DNA from: Ruegeria sp. ANG-R
GTDB taxonomy: Bacteria; Pseudomonadota; Alphaproteobacteria; Rhodobacterales; Rhodobacteraceae
DNA: 64,000 nt
Direction: 5' to 3'
Assembly (NCBI RefSeq): GCF_000813985.1
Contig: NZ_JWLJ01000001.1
Location: 124,001-188,000 of the forward strand
Shown here: piece after piece, positions 18,974 through 27,354 of the stretch
How positions within the stretch are numbered: position 1 is the first letter of the stretch
How the letters are laid out: each line of letters starts with the position of its first letter
Made by a program: the position numbers and the translations under genes
The notes under the pieces: generated by a model
What the model was told of the DNA's origin: nothing
The model's input: only the letters and a program-made list of their open reading frames with translations
The model's database searches: none

Positions 18974-19654
18974 ATGTCTACCAAATATGGCGGCGTTGAC
19001 CGCTCTTATGACCGCTCCTTCGGGGTAAAAGTAACTTTCGCCCTGCTACATGCCATCATCGTGTCAATCTGTCTGTGGTTGGCATTCGGCGGCTTTGAAT
19101 GGGCGGACCCGACGCGCGCCAAAGTGCTGGCTGCAGCTGCCGTTCTGTACTTCCTGCGCCACTTGATCACCCTGTTCGTGCTGCTTCAGCGCAAGGTCGA
19201 ACTGGGGGAAGGTCTGGGTCTGACAGTCTTCATCGCCATCTTTGAAATCGGCTTCCTGCTGCTTGGTGCTGGCCTGTTGTCTGGCGTAGAGAAACCATTT
19301 GGTGGCTGGGACTGGTTTGGTGTCGCGCTGCTGTTGATCGGCTCGTGCATGAACACAGGGTCGGAATTGCAGCGCCGTGCCTGGAAGAAGCTGCCGGGAT
19401 CCAAAGGACGTTGCTATACGGGTGGGCTCTTCGGCTATTCCATGCACGTCAACTATCTGGGCGACAGTATCCTGTTTACCGGCTGGGCCATCCTGACCGC
19501 CTCGCTTTGGGCTTTCGCGATCCCCGCGCTGATGACCTATCTGTTCATCACGTATCACATCCCGCCGCTGGATGAGTATCTGGCCGACCGCTATGGCGAT
19601 GAGTTCAAAGCTTATGCTGCGAAAACAGCCAAATTCCTGCCCTTCATCTATTAA
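18974..19654 (+). CDS. Steroid 5-alpha-reductase/isoprenylcysteine methyltransferase-like membrane protein
   Basis: A 226-aa membrane protein with about six helices and a C-terminal motif YTGGLFGYSMHVNYLGDSILFTGWA then HIPPLDEYLADRYGDEFKAYAAKTAKFLPF. That C-terminal layout is typical of DUF1295, isoprenylcysteine carboxyl methyltransferase and NnrU-like families that act on lipophilic substrates. GGAGGG precedes the ATG. It shares the TetR-controlled operon with the DUF2269-like gene. Confidence 0.7.
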   Translation: MSTKYGGVDRSYDRSFGVKVTFALLHAIIVSICLWLAFGGFEWADPTRAKVLAAAAVLYFLRHLITLFVLLQRKVELGEGLGLTVFIAIFEIGFLLLGAGLLSGVEKPFGGWDWFGVALLLIGSCMNTGSELQRRAWKKLPGSKGRCYTGGLFGYSMHVNYLGDSILFTGWAILTASLWAFAIPALMTYLFITYHIPPLDEYLADRYGDEFKAYAAKTAKFLPFIY

Positions 19655-19696
19655 TCATCCAATAGCGAAGGTATCTCAAGCTTTAGGAAAAATAAT

Positions 19697-19970
19697 ATGG
19701 AAAGCGATGGGCTGGACCTATTAAAATCCATTCTGGAGACGGAAAGAACCTGTGCTTTAGCGACGCCGACCGACCTTTGGCCGATCCATGCCTCGACGAT
19801 GCACTATTCCTATAACCTCTCTCCATTGGAGATCTTCTTTGGGACAGATATCACCACGCTCAAATGCGACAAGCTGCGGGCAGGCGACGAGGTCAAGGCT
19901 GGTCTTGCCGTTCGCGCGAGCGAGCAGACCTGGCTGACAGCTCAGATGCACGGTGTTCTGAACTTCGCTG
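19697..19970 (+). pseudogene. Truncated pyridoxamine-phosphate-oxidase-like (FMN-binding) gene
   Basis: The first about 90 codons read LKSILETERTCALATPT, WPIHASTMHYSYN and LEIFFGTDITTLKCDKLRA, the N-terminal half of a split-barrel flavin protein of the pyridoxamine 5'-phosphate oxidase superfamily. A ribosome site AGGAAAAAT precedes the ATG. From about 19960 the frame runs on to 20263 but only as the antisense of a SnoaL-like gene, so the C-terminal half is missing. The end given is approximate. It was probably the third gene of the TetR operon. Confidence 0.6.
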
Positions 19971-20233
19971 AAGCCGCACCCGCGAAGGCCATTTGGATCT
20001 TTCCATTCCAGAATAGCCCATTCCCCGTCTTCAAAAATGTTCTCCACGATGCAGGTCATTTCGGCCTGGGAAAACTCCGAAGCAAACATCTCAACGATGG
20101 CGTACTTTCCTTTTATCGGTGCATTTGCAACCTGATGATTTACCGCCTCATCTACGTAGAATTCACCGATTGCATCGGCATCTCCTGCATTAAAGGCCTT
20201 AACCCAAGCAGACACCAATTCCTTTGGTCGCAT
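19960..20233 (-). pseudogene. Truncated SnoaL-like protein gene
   Basis: From the ATG at 20233 the frame reads ELVSAWVKAFNAGDADAIGEFY, then DEAVNHQVAN, then EWAILEWKDPNGLRGCGF, the N-terminal and middle part of a SnoaL-like (NTF2-fold) protein. In such proteins the next element is a strand ending the pocket with a tryptophan- or tyrosine-rich tail. Here, after about 19985, the frame becomes antisense to the flavin-protein fragment (down to 19757). The inner end is approximate. Downstream of the thioesterase gene, same strand. Confidence 0.55.
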
Positions 20234-20273
20234 ATCCTGATCCACTTCCGTTCGACGTCCTGAAGTTCTGGAG

Positions 20274-20696
20274 TTAACTGATCGCACCCGCTTTGTCTTT
20301 CACCTGCTTCACGAACCGATCAACATTGATGATCGCCCGCTGATGACTACCTTTGCCGATCAGGCTCTTCTCATCGAATGCCTCTACTCGGAACCAGAGC
20401 ATCTTCCTTTCTATGCGGTCCAATGTGACGGATGCCCGCACGGTCATACTTTGCGGTGTCGCTGCGGTATGGCTAACATTGATGTGGGTGCCAACGGTAT
20501 GTTCGCCCGGTTCCAGATGGCCTTGCAGACATTCAATGCAGGTCGCCTCGATGAAGCCCACCATCATGGCGGTCGCGAAGACGTGCGGCATGTCGGCAAA
20601 GGCGGCCAGATCGCTATTCACGTTCGGAACCAGCATCGCATCAGTGACGGTCAGGCTGGCCTCGTGTTTCAGGCCGGGTTGCAGGGTGTCCAGCAA
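20274..20696 (-). CDS. FlK-like acyl-CoA thioesterase family protein
   Basis: A 140-aa hotdog-fold protein. LKHEASLTVTDAMLVP, then MPHVFATAMMVGFIEATCIECLQGHLEPGEHTVGTHINVSHTAATP follows the fluoroacetyl-CoA thioesterase (FlK) pattern, with the acidic residue in GFIEATC and the histidine in NVSHTAATP as likely catalytic positions. Only a TTG (20696) fits as start; AAAGGAAAA lies at the right distance before it. It is 14 bases after the transporter gene, so probably co-transcribed with it. Confidence 0.8.
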   Translation of the reverse strand: MLDTLQPGLKHEASLTVTDAMLVPNVNSDLAAFADMPHVFATAMMVGFIEATCIECLQGHLEPGEHTVGTHINVSHTAATPQSMTVRASVTLDRIERKMLWFRVEAFDEKSLIGKGSHQRAIINVDRFVKQVKDKAGAIS

Positions 20697-20710
20697 TGGT
20701 GTTTTTCCTT

Positions 20711-21595
20711 TCAGGCAGGATGCGTTTGTTTCGTTGAAGTTGCCGTGATGGCCAACCCACCGATTACGAGGGTGAGGGCCAAAATCAGTGAGGCAGTTGC
20801 AGTAGTGTTGAGGAACAGGATGGACAGGAGAACAGCGGTCATCGGGCTAAGGGACAGGAACCCCGTCACAATACCTGCGGCTGCGTGTTTCAAGGCGAAG
20901 AGCCACAGAAGATAGCCAATGCCACTGGACAGACCTATAAGGCCGACAAGCGTTAGGGTTTGAACTGACCAATCCTGAGCAGGTTTGCCACCGCCTTCGA
21001 GCGACGCCATCACTCCAAGGGGAATGAGCGACGCTGCCATAGCAACCACACTGACATTTAATACGCCGTAGCGTTTGAGGTACGGCCCGTAGAATGTGGA
21101 ACAGACCGCACCAGTCAACGTGGCCAACGCAGCAAAGATCAACCCCGTAAGTTCTGGGTTGGTGATTGCCCCGGCAAGTGCATCGCTACCCACAAGCACA
21201 GCCACGCCAGCAATCGTCAGAATGATGGCTGCAAAGTCCCGTTTGCCAATCCGGCTTCGAAAAACCAGCCAGCCGACCGCGATTGTCATCAGCGGAAGCG
21301 TTGCAAAGACAAGCGACACCTGTGCGGAACTGGTGTTTAGAACGGCCAGATTGAGGAAAGCGATCAGCAAGCCGAACTGCCCCATACCGATCAAGGCAAC
21401 CGGTAGCAGATCACGGCGACTGATCCGTTCTGTCGGAGAACGGAGCGCGAAGGGCAGCAGAACGATCAGTCCGATGGCATAGCGCAGAAAGCCAAGCCGC
21501 CCGGCACCGACCTCGGCCACAACCGCCTCACTGGCGACCATGGCTGCGCCGACCTGCAAACCGGTTGCCACCGCTGCCCAAAGTGTCAGATTCAC
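20711..21595 (-). CDS. EamA/DMT-family transporter
   Basis: A 294-aa inner-membrane protein with about ten helices and two EamA repeats (first around VGAGRLGFLRYAIGLIVLLPFALR; second starting FAALATLTGAVCSTFYGPYLK). Such proteins export small metabolites or drugs. The likely start is the GTG at 21595 that overlaps the preceding stop (GTGA); the frame is open to 21610. It is the middle gene of a MarR-GNAT/transporter/thioesterase set, so it may export the compound that the set handles. Confidence 0.88.
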   Translation of the reverse strand: MNLTLWAAVATGLQVGAAMVASEAVVAEVGAGRLGFLRYAIGLIVLLPFALRSPTERISRRDLLPVALIGMGQFGLLIAFLNLAVLNTSSAQVSLVFATLPLMTIAVGWLVFRSRIGKRDFAAIILTIAGVAVLVGSDALAGAITNPELTGLIFAALATLTGAVCSTFYGPYLKRYGVLNVSVVAMAASLIPLGVMASLEGGGKPAQDWSVQTLTLVGLIGLSSGIGYLLWLFALKHAAAGIVTGFLSLSPMTAVLLSILFLNTTATASLILALTLVIGGLAITATSTKQTHPA

Positions 21596-22515
21596 AGATC
21601 GCGCCCCCAAACCTGACCAACGAGGTCTTTGCCAAAGCTGTGATGCGGTTCTTCTTCCAGCAGCTCGAACCCTGCCGCCTCGTAAATGCGCCGGGCCGAG
21701 ACCAACACATCATTGGTCCATAGCACCATGCGCTTGTAGCCCTTGGCGCGGGCGAAACGCAGGGTTTCTTCCACCAGCTTCCGTCCAAGGCCCAGACCGC
21801 GCGCGCTTTCATCGACGTAGAGCAAGCGCAGCTTGGCGGTTTCCTCGTCCTCGCGGACGATAAACACCGATCCGATCACTGCGCCATCGCGTTCAGCAAC
21901 CCAACAACGCTCGCAATCCGGATCATAGGACTTTGCGAAATGCCCGACGATTTCGGCCACCAGCGCTTCAAAGGTCCAATCCCAGCCATATTCCTTGGCA
22001 TAGAGGCGTCCATGTTGGTGCGTGATCGTTCCAAGGTCGCCCGGTTCAGGGTCGCGCAGGACAAAGGTGCTGTCCTTTGGTGTGTCGCCCAATAGGCGAC
22101 GAATACGGCCCATAGCGCCAATCAACTCCCTCTGCTCAGTATCCGACAGTTTTTCAAGAAGTCCGGCGGCTTCTTCGGCAGAGGCTGCATTCAATCCGGC
22201 AAACACCTCCCGCCCCTTATCAGACAGGGTGAGTTCCAGTCTCTTTGCATTGGTTTTTGACGGAATCCGATCAATCAGCCCGTCCTTTACCAGCCCGTTC
22301 ACGATGCGACTGAGATAGCCGGTATCCGTTCCCAATACTTCGCCCAAATCGCGGGCAGAAGGCGGGTTGGCAGGCACGGCATTTGCGACCTCATAAAGCA
22401 CCCGCACCTGTGGAAGCGTGTAGTCGGAAGCCAGCAAACGCTCATTTAGCGCCCCGACAAGACGTGTGTGGAAGCGGTTGAATTCCCGAAAGGCGGCGAC
22501 GTTTTCATCCATCAT
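21592..22515 (-). CDS. MarR-GNAT fusion protein (HTH regulator with N-acetyltransferase)
   Basis: A 307-aa two-domain protein. Residues 1-145 are a MarR winged helix (LPQVRVLYEVAN, then TDTGYLSRIVNGLVKDGLIDRIPS, then TLSDKGREVFAGL). Residues about 155-307 are a GNAT acetyltransferase with the acetyl-CoA site RLLYVDESARGLGLGRKLVEETLRFA and RRIYEAAGFELL. Known fusions of this type join a regulator and an enzyme of small-molecule acetylation. The gene leads the operon with the DMT transporter and thioesterase. Confidence 0.9.
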   Translation of the reverse strand: MMDENVAAFREFNRFHTRLVGALNERLLASDYTLPQVRVLYEVANAVPANPPSARDLGEVLGTDTGYLSRIVNGLVKDGLIDRIPSKTNAKRLELTLSDKGREVFAGLNAASAEEAAGLLEKLSDTEQRELIGAMGRIRRLLGDTPKDSTFVLRDPEPGDLGTITHQHGRLYAKEYGWDWTFEALVAEIVGHFAKSYDPDCERCWVAERDGAVIGSVFIVREDEETAKLRLLYVDESARGLGLGRKLVEETLRFARAKGYKRMVLWTNDVLVSARRIYEAAGFELLEEEPHHSFGKDLVGQVWGRDL

Positions 22516-22605
22516 GTTGACTTATATCTCTATGTGTTGCTAAAGGCAACATGCAGCAATACGGAAGAAATGCAATGGTAGAAAATAGCAGAGCGCAGAA
22601 AATGT

Positions 22606-23118
22606 ATGACGGCGATCTTACGTGAAGCAGGCTATGAGACTTGGACCTGGCCTGGAGCACAACCGCCGACGACTTGTTTTGAAAACCAGTCGATTGTTGG
22701 ATTTTTACATGTATTTGAAACCGCTCAAGAACTTCTATCGGACTGGCAAAGCAAACAAGACCAAGTGCTTGCACGCCACGCTATCGCGTTACGATCAGCT
22801 GGTGCCAAGGCTTGGAATGTCTATTCGGTTTTTCTTACTGCTGAGCATGCGCCAGATTTGCGGCGACCCGTGGAAAAGCTGGAAGAAGATTTCTCTATGA
22901 CCCGAAAAATAGCTCGCCACAATGTCCAAACCGTTGATGACTTGGAGAACGCATTGATGCCATTGGCCCCGCTCCGGGCCCGTCCTGTCATAAGCAACGC
23001 TGATCTCGACGAGCGTTTAAGGAAAAGATCGACGGATATTTCGCCGGAAGCCTTGGAGGGCTTTCTCGGTTCGGCATCGCCAGCTGAAGTGGCAGAGCTC
23101 TTGAGGTCAAAAAGATGA
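22606..23118 (+). CDS. Small partner protein of an ATPase cassette (putative defence)
   Basis: A 170-aa soluble protein. The region NVYSVFLTAEHAPDLRRPVEKLEEDFSMTRKIARHNVQTVDDLENALMPL has an EEDF..TRKIAR block that, by memory, recurs in middle-size proteins encoded before SMC-like AAA ATPases in bacterial defence islands (the three-component ABC type). It overlaps the broken ATPase gene by ATGA. The start is uncertain: no strong ribosome site and two ATGs in different frames at 22602 and 22606. If the ATPase is dead, this gene is likely a remnant too. Confidence 0.5.
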   Translation: MTAILREAGYETWTWPGAQPPTTCFENQSIVGFLHVFETAQELLSDWQSKQDQVLARHAIALRSAGAKAWNVYSVFLTAEHAPDLRRPVEKLEEDFSMTRKIARHNVQTVDDLENALMPLAPLRARPVISNADLDERLRKRSTDISPEALEGFLGSASPAEVAELLRSKR

Positions 23119-23544
23119 AGTTAGACTTTATCGAAGTTTCTGGGTTTCGTGGCTTTCGTGACAAAGTACGAATTGAGTTTGGGGGCGGGTTCACTGTAAT
23201 CAGTGGCCGTAACGGCGTGGGAAAGAGTGCAATCTGTGACGCCATCGAATTCGCACTAACCGGCCAAATTGGAAAATACACTGTTGAAAGCGCGGCTAAA
23301 GAAAATGCGAGCGACTACTATTGGTGGCGCGGCACGGGGGTGCGCTCTTTTTTTACCGCTCGACAGCGATATGATTTACGGTTTTGCCAATGCCGAGGTA
23401 CGATACTGGCCAGAGGCTGTCTCCGATATTCCAGAAAGAGAACCGCCCGAAAACTTAACATCGCTCATTGGTGACGATTGGTCTAAGGCGTACCATGTGC
23501 ACCAAGACGGCACTACGGACGGGGGCAAGGTTCTCGTTCGATAG
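23115..23544 (+). pseudogene. Broken SMC/RecF-like AAA ATPase (N-terminal fragment, frameshift and stop)
   Basis: Begins MKLDFIEVSGFRGFRDKVRI, then GGFTVISGRNGVGKSAICDAIEFALTG: the N-terminal strand and Walker A loop of RecF/SMC-type ATPases. Similarity runs to ENASDYYWWRG. Then the frame shifts by one: the sensible continuation (LPLDSDMIYGFANAEVRYWP and IPEREPPENLTSLIGDDW) is in the next frame. G5 (23336-23340) and T7 (23348-23354) runs at that point are the likely slippage sites. The second frame ends at TAG 23542-23544. Coiled coil, signature and Walker B are absent, so the ATPase is dead. Confidence 0.65.
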
Positions 23545-23556
23545 TTTGCCGATGCA

Positions 23557-24600
23557 TTGCCGTTCAAGTCATCCCGCGCCACTAACCCACTAGTTACAAA
23601 CTTAAAACGTGAGCATGAGACAGATATAGCGCACCACGAGGGCGCCATTGCTAAAGCTCTTCAGAAAGCTAAAAAAGAACGTCCATTTCCACACCCTCCT
23701 GAACGAATTTCAGCAAGCGGTTTCTATGACCTCAACAAGTTTCACAAAGCAATCCCTCGAAACTTTCTTCAATTCAACAGTTCGTTGGAGCCCCACCACC
23801 TAGACTGGAGTTTCATTTTTGATTGGTCCCGGAACTTTTACCTAAATTGCTGTGACATCGCTTTGGGTCATTTTCAGGAAATGTTGGAGGCTGGATATAC
23901 GCATTTCTTACCGAAACGAAGGGTGCGCCAATGTCAGAAAAAGAGAGAACGTGCTGAAATCAGGGTATTTGGCAAAGGTCGAAAGCCAATCTTTCGCTAT
24001 TTTAGTGACTCTGCACCCATTGAGCTGAGTTTCGACTATCAAGCCTTGCGTTGGATGGCTCTATCTCAATTCGAAATTGGATATCCGTCAGAGGTCTTGT
24101 TGCGGGCATTTGTCGAAATGCTGGTGGAGATTGACCGACACGGTACCGAAGAAGATAACGAAGGTTACAGTTTGGGTCTACGAGTTAGTTTGTTGGATCA
24201 TGCTATTCCAGGGCATGACAAACATGCGGGTAATATGTTCGTTGCCGCTCTAGAAGCGTTTTCCGACGCAAGCAAGAACGCGGAAATTCGGCATAAATCT
24301 CTGTTTGATCGCCTGCCGCAGGACTCGCGCTGGAATAGTCGCATCATACATGCAAGCGGCACTTCATCGCCAAATGATTTCTCCCTCGGTACGATGCCCT
24401 TGCAAATGTTCGGGCAAGGTTTCGAGATTCAATCTGCTGTAACCGATCACGCAAATGATGTACTGCTCATGCAATTCGGCGACAGCTTTGGTCTTCCTAT
24501 AGAGTTTGGGCCAGACATGGTTGTTCAGTTATGGATCAGCCCGGAAGACTTGGCGGCAGGTCAATTCAACAACGTCAGCATGACTCAAGATATGACCTGA
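23557..24600 (+). CDS. DUF1963-like (YwqG-type) C-terminal protein with unknown N-terminus
   Basis: About 347 codons, open from just after the TAG at 23542 and with only a TTG (23557) as upstream start. The last 90 residues (MFGQGFEIQSA, then HANDVLLMQFGDSFG, then VVQLWISPEDLAAGQF) match the ending of DUF1963/YwqG proteins, where a dipeptide-like QxD/SD motif precedes the final strand. The first 230 residues are not recognised. It lies in the same frame as the end of the broken ATPase, so it may be a fused remnant that lost its true start. Codon use is AT-richer than the core genes. Confidence 0.45.
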   Translation: MPFKSSRATNPLVTNLKREHETDIAHHEGAIAKALQKAKKERPFPHPPERISASGFYDLNKFHKAIPRNFLQFNSSLEPHHLDWSFIFDWSRNFYLNCCDIALGHFQEMLEAGYTHFLPKRRVRQCQKKRERAEIRVFGKGRKPIFRYFSDSAPIELSFDYQALRWMALSQFEIGYPSEVLLRAFVEMLVEIDRHGTEEDNEGYSLGLRVSLLDHAIPGHDKHAGNMFVAALEAFSDASKNAEIRHKSLFDRLPQDSRWNSRIIHASGTSSPNDFSLGTMPLQMFGQGFEIQSAVTDHANDVLLMQFGDSFGLPIEFGPDMVVQLWISPEDLAAGQFNNVSMTQDMT

Positions 24601-25034
24601 CGTTCGTTAGTGGTGCAGCACCGAACACTTTGGGCTCTCTTCCGCTGTTCGCTACGATCTGTACCAATGACTGCTATCATGAGCTGCGTGGTCTGGAAAA
24701 GAAGCCTGGCTGCTTTGCTCAGCTACTGATCAGGCTTTGCATCAGTCTGTGAAAGTGTGAAAGTCGTTACCATGGCCAATGCTGCATCTTTATCTTTACC
24801 CTTGGCTGACATGGCCGAGCCGCCGCCTGCCATTGAGATTGTCGATGCCGATGGCCGTGAGCGCCGTAAGGTTGTGGACCAGCTCCACACATTAACGGAC
24901 GGGAGCAGGTTGCTGCCGAGGTCAAACCGGCAGAGCGCGCCAGGGCCCAGAATCTTGAGTTGCATCTGGGCTATGTGGCGGCAGCAATGCCAGATGATTT
25001 TGCGGATACACCCATTTCTAAGGTGAGATACTCA
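24601..25034. other. Eroded stretch before the arginase-family gene
   Basis: About 430 bases. Two overlapping frames in different registers look like pieces of one former protein: one reads IEIVDADGRERRKVVDQLH (near 24830-24890), the next VAAEVKPAERARAQNLELHLG (near 24909-24970) and runs in frame into the following gene. I do not recognise the protein. The last 20 bases hold the ribosome site of the arginase-family gene. Confidence 0.3.
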
Positions 25035-25844
25035 ATGCGCCAGCGCTGGATAGTAACGCCCTACTTCTTCGATGAACACGATGCCGCTTTGATGAATGCC
25101 GTTCCTGACGATATGCCCTTTGACCTGAATAATGTTGGCCCATTGGCGGATAGGTCGCCTGGAACTTTGCAGCGAACGCACCGCCCAATAGCTGGATTTG
25201 TGAAAGAGGCAGTGTTGAGTGGTGATCTTCCTGTTTCAATTGCCGGTGACTGCGGGGCCAGTCTGCCGGTTATGTCAGGCCTGCAACAGGCAGGGCTAAA
25301 CCCGGTTCTGGTCTGGCTTGATGCCCATCCGGATTTCAATACAGAAGAAAACTCGCCGACTGGTTTCTTGGGCGGTATGCCTCTTGCGAAGATGGTTGGT
25401 CGGGGCAACCTTTCTTTACCCAAGACGACGGGTCATGTCCCATTGGCAGAATCGGATTGTTGGCTGGTCGGCGCGCGTGACTATGACCCACCCGAGCGCG
25501 AAGGTCTTGACGCCTCTGACGTGCATGAAATCAGCGTCACGGAGTTAAAAAACCTGTTCTTTGACCGACCGGTGCATCTTCATATCGACAATGATGTCGT
25601 TGACGCCCTGGACGTTCCTGCCAACAACTATCCCGTTCCCAATGGCCTGCCCCTGGAGGAGGTGATCGAGCATTGTTCGGAATTCGCCACAAACAATCGT
25701 ATCTGTGCACTGTCTCTCAGCGGCTGGAACGGCGATCTGGATGATAGCGGCAAAACAGCTAAAGCCTGCCGCAAGCTCATGAGCGCAGTTGCCATAGCTG
25801 CCGGGCGCGTAAGTGGCAGGGGTGGTTGCTCACACCAAGCATGA
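25035..25844 (+). CDS. Arginase/agmatinase family protein with altered metal site
   Basis: A 269-aa ureohydrolase-fold protein; the ATG at 25035 follows AAGGTGAG. The DAHPDFN motif (in LVWLDAHPDFNTEENS) and HLHIDNDVVDA supply four of the usual manganese ligands. The first motif, normally GGDHS, is GDCGAS here, so the first histidine ligand is replaced by cysteine. Activity on guanidino compounds is therefore doubtful. Its stop lies 3 bases from the stop of the convergent LysR gene. Confidence 0.75.
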   Translation: MRQRWIVTPYFFDEHDAALMNAVPDDMPFDLNNVGPLADRSPGTLQRTHRPIAGFVKEAVLSGDLPVSIAGDCGASLPVMSGLQQAGLNPVLVWLDAHPDFNTEENSPTGFLGGMPLAKMVGRGNLSLPKTTGHVPLAESDCWLVGARDYDPPEREGLDASDVHEISVTELKNLFFDRPVHLHIDNDVVDALDVPANNYPVPNGLPLEEVIEHCSEFATNNRICALSLSGWNGDLDDSGKTAKACRKLMSAVAIAAGRVSGRGGCSHQA

Positions 25845-25847
25845 TGA

Positions 25848-26738
25848 TCACCACTGAGTCAGCCAGTTATTCCAGAACTTGTCGGATCTCTCAATAAACG
25901 CCCGAACATGAGGAAGTTGGTATTCGCGCTCGACATAGACAAGTCTGAAATGGGATTCACGGCACAACAGATCCGGAAACAATGCGATCAGATCTTTGTT
26001 TTTTACAAGGGCATTCTCGGGCAGCAATCCTATTCCTAATCCCGCATAGACGGCCTGAACCATCAGTCGAAACCCGGAAGCCAACATCTTTGGTTTGACC
26101 TTAATCGTTTCCCCGTTTGTAAGAGGCCACTGAAGCTGGGGCATCCCTTCGTTGTCGCGCATCACGATGCAGTCGTGATTCTGAAGATCTTCTGGTCTTT
26201 CCGGCAGGCCAAACTTGTCTCGGTAGCTCTTGGTCGCCATCGCAAAATTCCGATTGAAATACATGCTTTTTGCAATCAGGGACGGGTCGCCGACCTCGTC
26301 AAAAACCAAAGCGACATCGATACCTTCTGCGCGTAGGTCCATGCTGACATTGGCCACCAATACATCCAGCTCAACCTTGGGGAATTCGGCCGCAAAGTCT
26401 GTAAACAGGGGAACTGCGGCCAATTCGCTGTCGGGAACAGAGACCCTCAAAACGCCCTGCGGCTCTTCATCAAATTGCTTCATAGCACCCCAAGTGGCTT
26501 CGACGTCGGCGGCGATCCGTTCTGCACGGATATAAAGCTCACGCCCGGCTGGGGTCAGAAAGAGATCGCGGGTGGTGCGTTGGAGTAGCCTGAGCCCCAA
26601 GATATCCTCTAACTCGCCCAGGCGACGGCTCAATGTCGGACGTGTGAGTTGTAGGAGATCGGCTGCTCTGGAAATACTGCCAGCCTCAACAATGGCCTTG
26701 AACTCTATCAAGCGATCAGCAGATGGGGGGAGAGGCAT
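25848..26738 (-). CDS. LysR family transcriptional regulator
   Basis: A 296-aa LysR regulator. The N-terminal helix-turn-helix is RLIEFKAIVEAGSISRAADLLQLTRPTLSRRLGELEDILGLRLL; the effector domain follows from about residue 90. It is divergent from a small membrane protein and an RND efflux operon, with only 117 bases between, so it probably controls that operon. Confidence 0.92.
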   Translation of the reverse strand: MPLPPSADRLIEFKAIVEAGSISRAADLLQLTRPTLSRRLGELEDILGLRLLQRTTRDLFLTPAGRELYIRAERIAADVEATWGAMKQFDEEPQGVLRVSVPDSELAAVPLFTDFAAEFPKVELDVLVANVSMDLRAEGIDVALVFDEVGDPSLIAKSMYFNRNFAMATKSYRDKFGLPERPEDLQNHDCIVMRDNEGMPQLQWPLTNGETIKVKPKMLASGFRLMVQAVYAGLGIGLLPENALVKNKDLIALFPDLLCRESHFRLVYVEREYQLPHVRAFIERSDKFWNNWLTQW

Positions 26739-26855
26739 GATATGTCCATTTTTTTAACAACTCATGCCAATTATTATTCGTTCAAGGTAAATTTGAACAC
26801 CTCTATATGCCTCTCGACTCTGAAACAAATCCCATCGCCATGAAGAGAGGTTGTC

Positions 26856-27308
26856 ATGGACCCTTATCTCGCAGCCCGCTTTGTTCATATCTTGTTTGCC
26901 GCACTTTGGTTCGGGTTGACTATTGGTGGTGGGCAGAAGGCTCTGCTGTTTGCCCGTGAAGGTTTGGATCAACGGACCGATCCCAAAACCTTCCTCTTAA
27001 AGAATGGCATCCTGGGTGCCTTTGCAGGTTTTGCAACGCTCGCAGCAGGAACGTGGCTCATGTCCCAGACCGGTGGTTGGGAAGACCAGCCTACCCCTAT
27101 TCACGTGGGGGCTTACCTTGCGATTGTGATGTTCGTGATCGGCGCTTTACCCATTTCGATGGGGTGGAAAAAACTGGCCAGGTCTCGCAGCAACGGCGTT
27201 GCGCAAACTGAGCTGGAGGCCATCGCCCGGCGGATCGGCCTTTGGGAACGCGCACTCCAACTGCTTTGGATCTCCACTCTCGCCACGATGGTTTTTCGCC
27301 ACATCTGA
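26856..27308 (+). CDS. Small four-helix membrane protein
   Basis: A 150-aa protein with hydrophobic segments at about residues 5-25 (FVHILFAALWFGLTIGGG), 48-68, 85-103 and 125-145. The H..A...W.G pattern in helix 1 resembles DUF2269 or copper-resistance D-like membrane proteins. A GAGAGG ribosome site precedes the ATG. It is the first gene of the LysR-linked RND operon; its role in the pump is unknown. Confidence 0.7.
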   Translation: MDPYLAARFVHILFAALWFGLTIGGGQKALLFAREGLDQRTDPKTFLLKNGILGAFAGFATLAAGTWLMSQTGGWEDQPTPIHVGAYLAIVMFVIGALPISMGWKKLARSRSNGVAQTELEAIARRIGLWERALQLLWISTLATMVFRHI

Positions 27309-27354
27309 ACTTAACCGGCCGGGCAACACCGGCCACTCCCTTTGAGGTGATCAA

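Noticed and set aside
15263-24600. Prophage or integrative element
   Set aside because: No integrase, phage structural gene, tRNA attachment site or flanking direct repeats were seen; the region is eroded but not a definable element.
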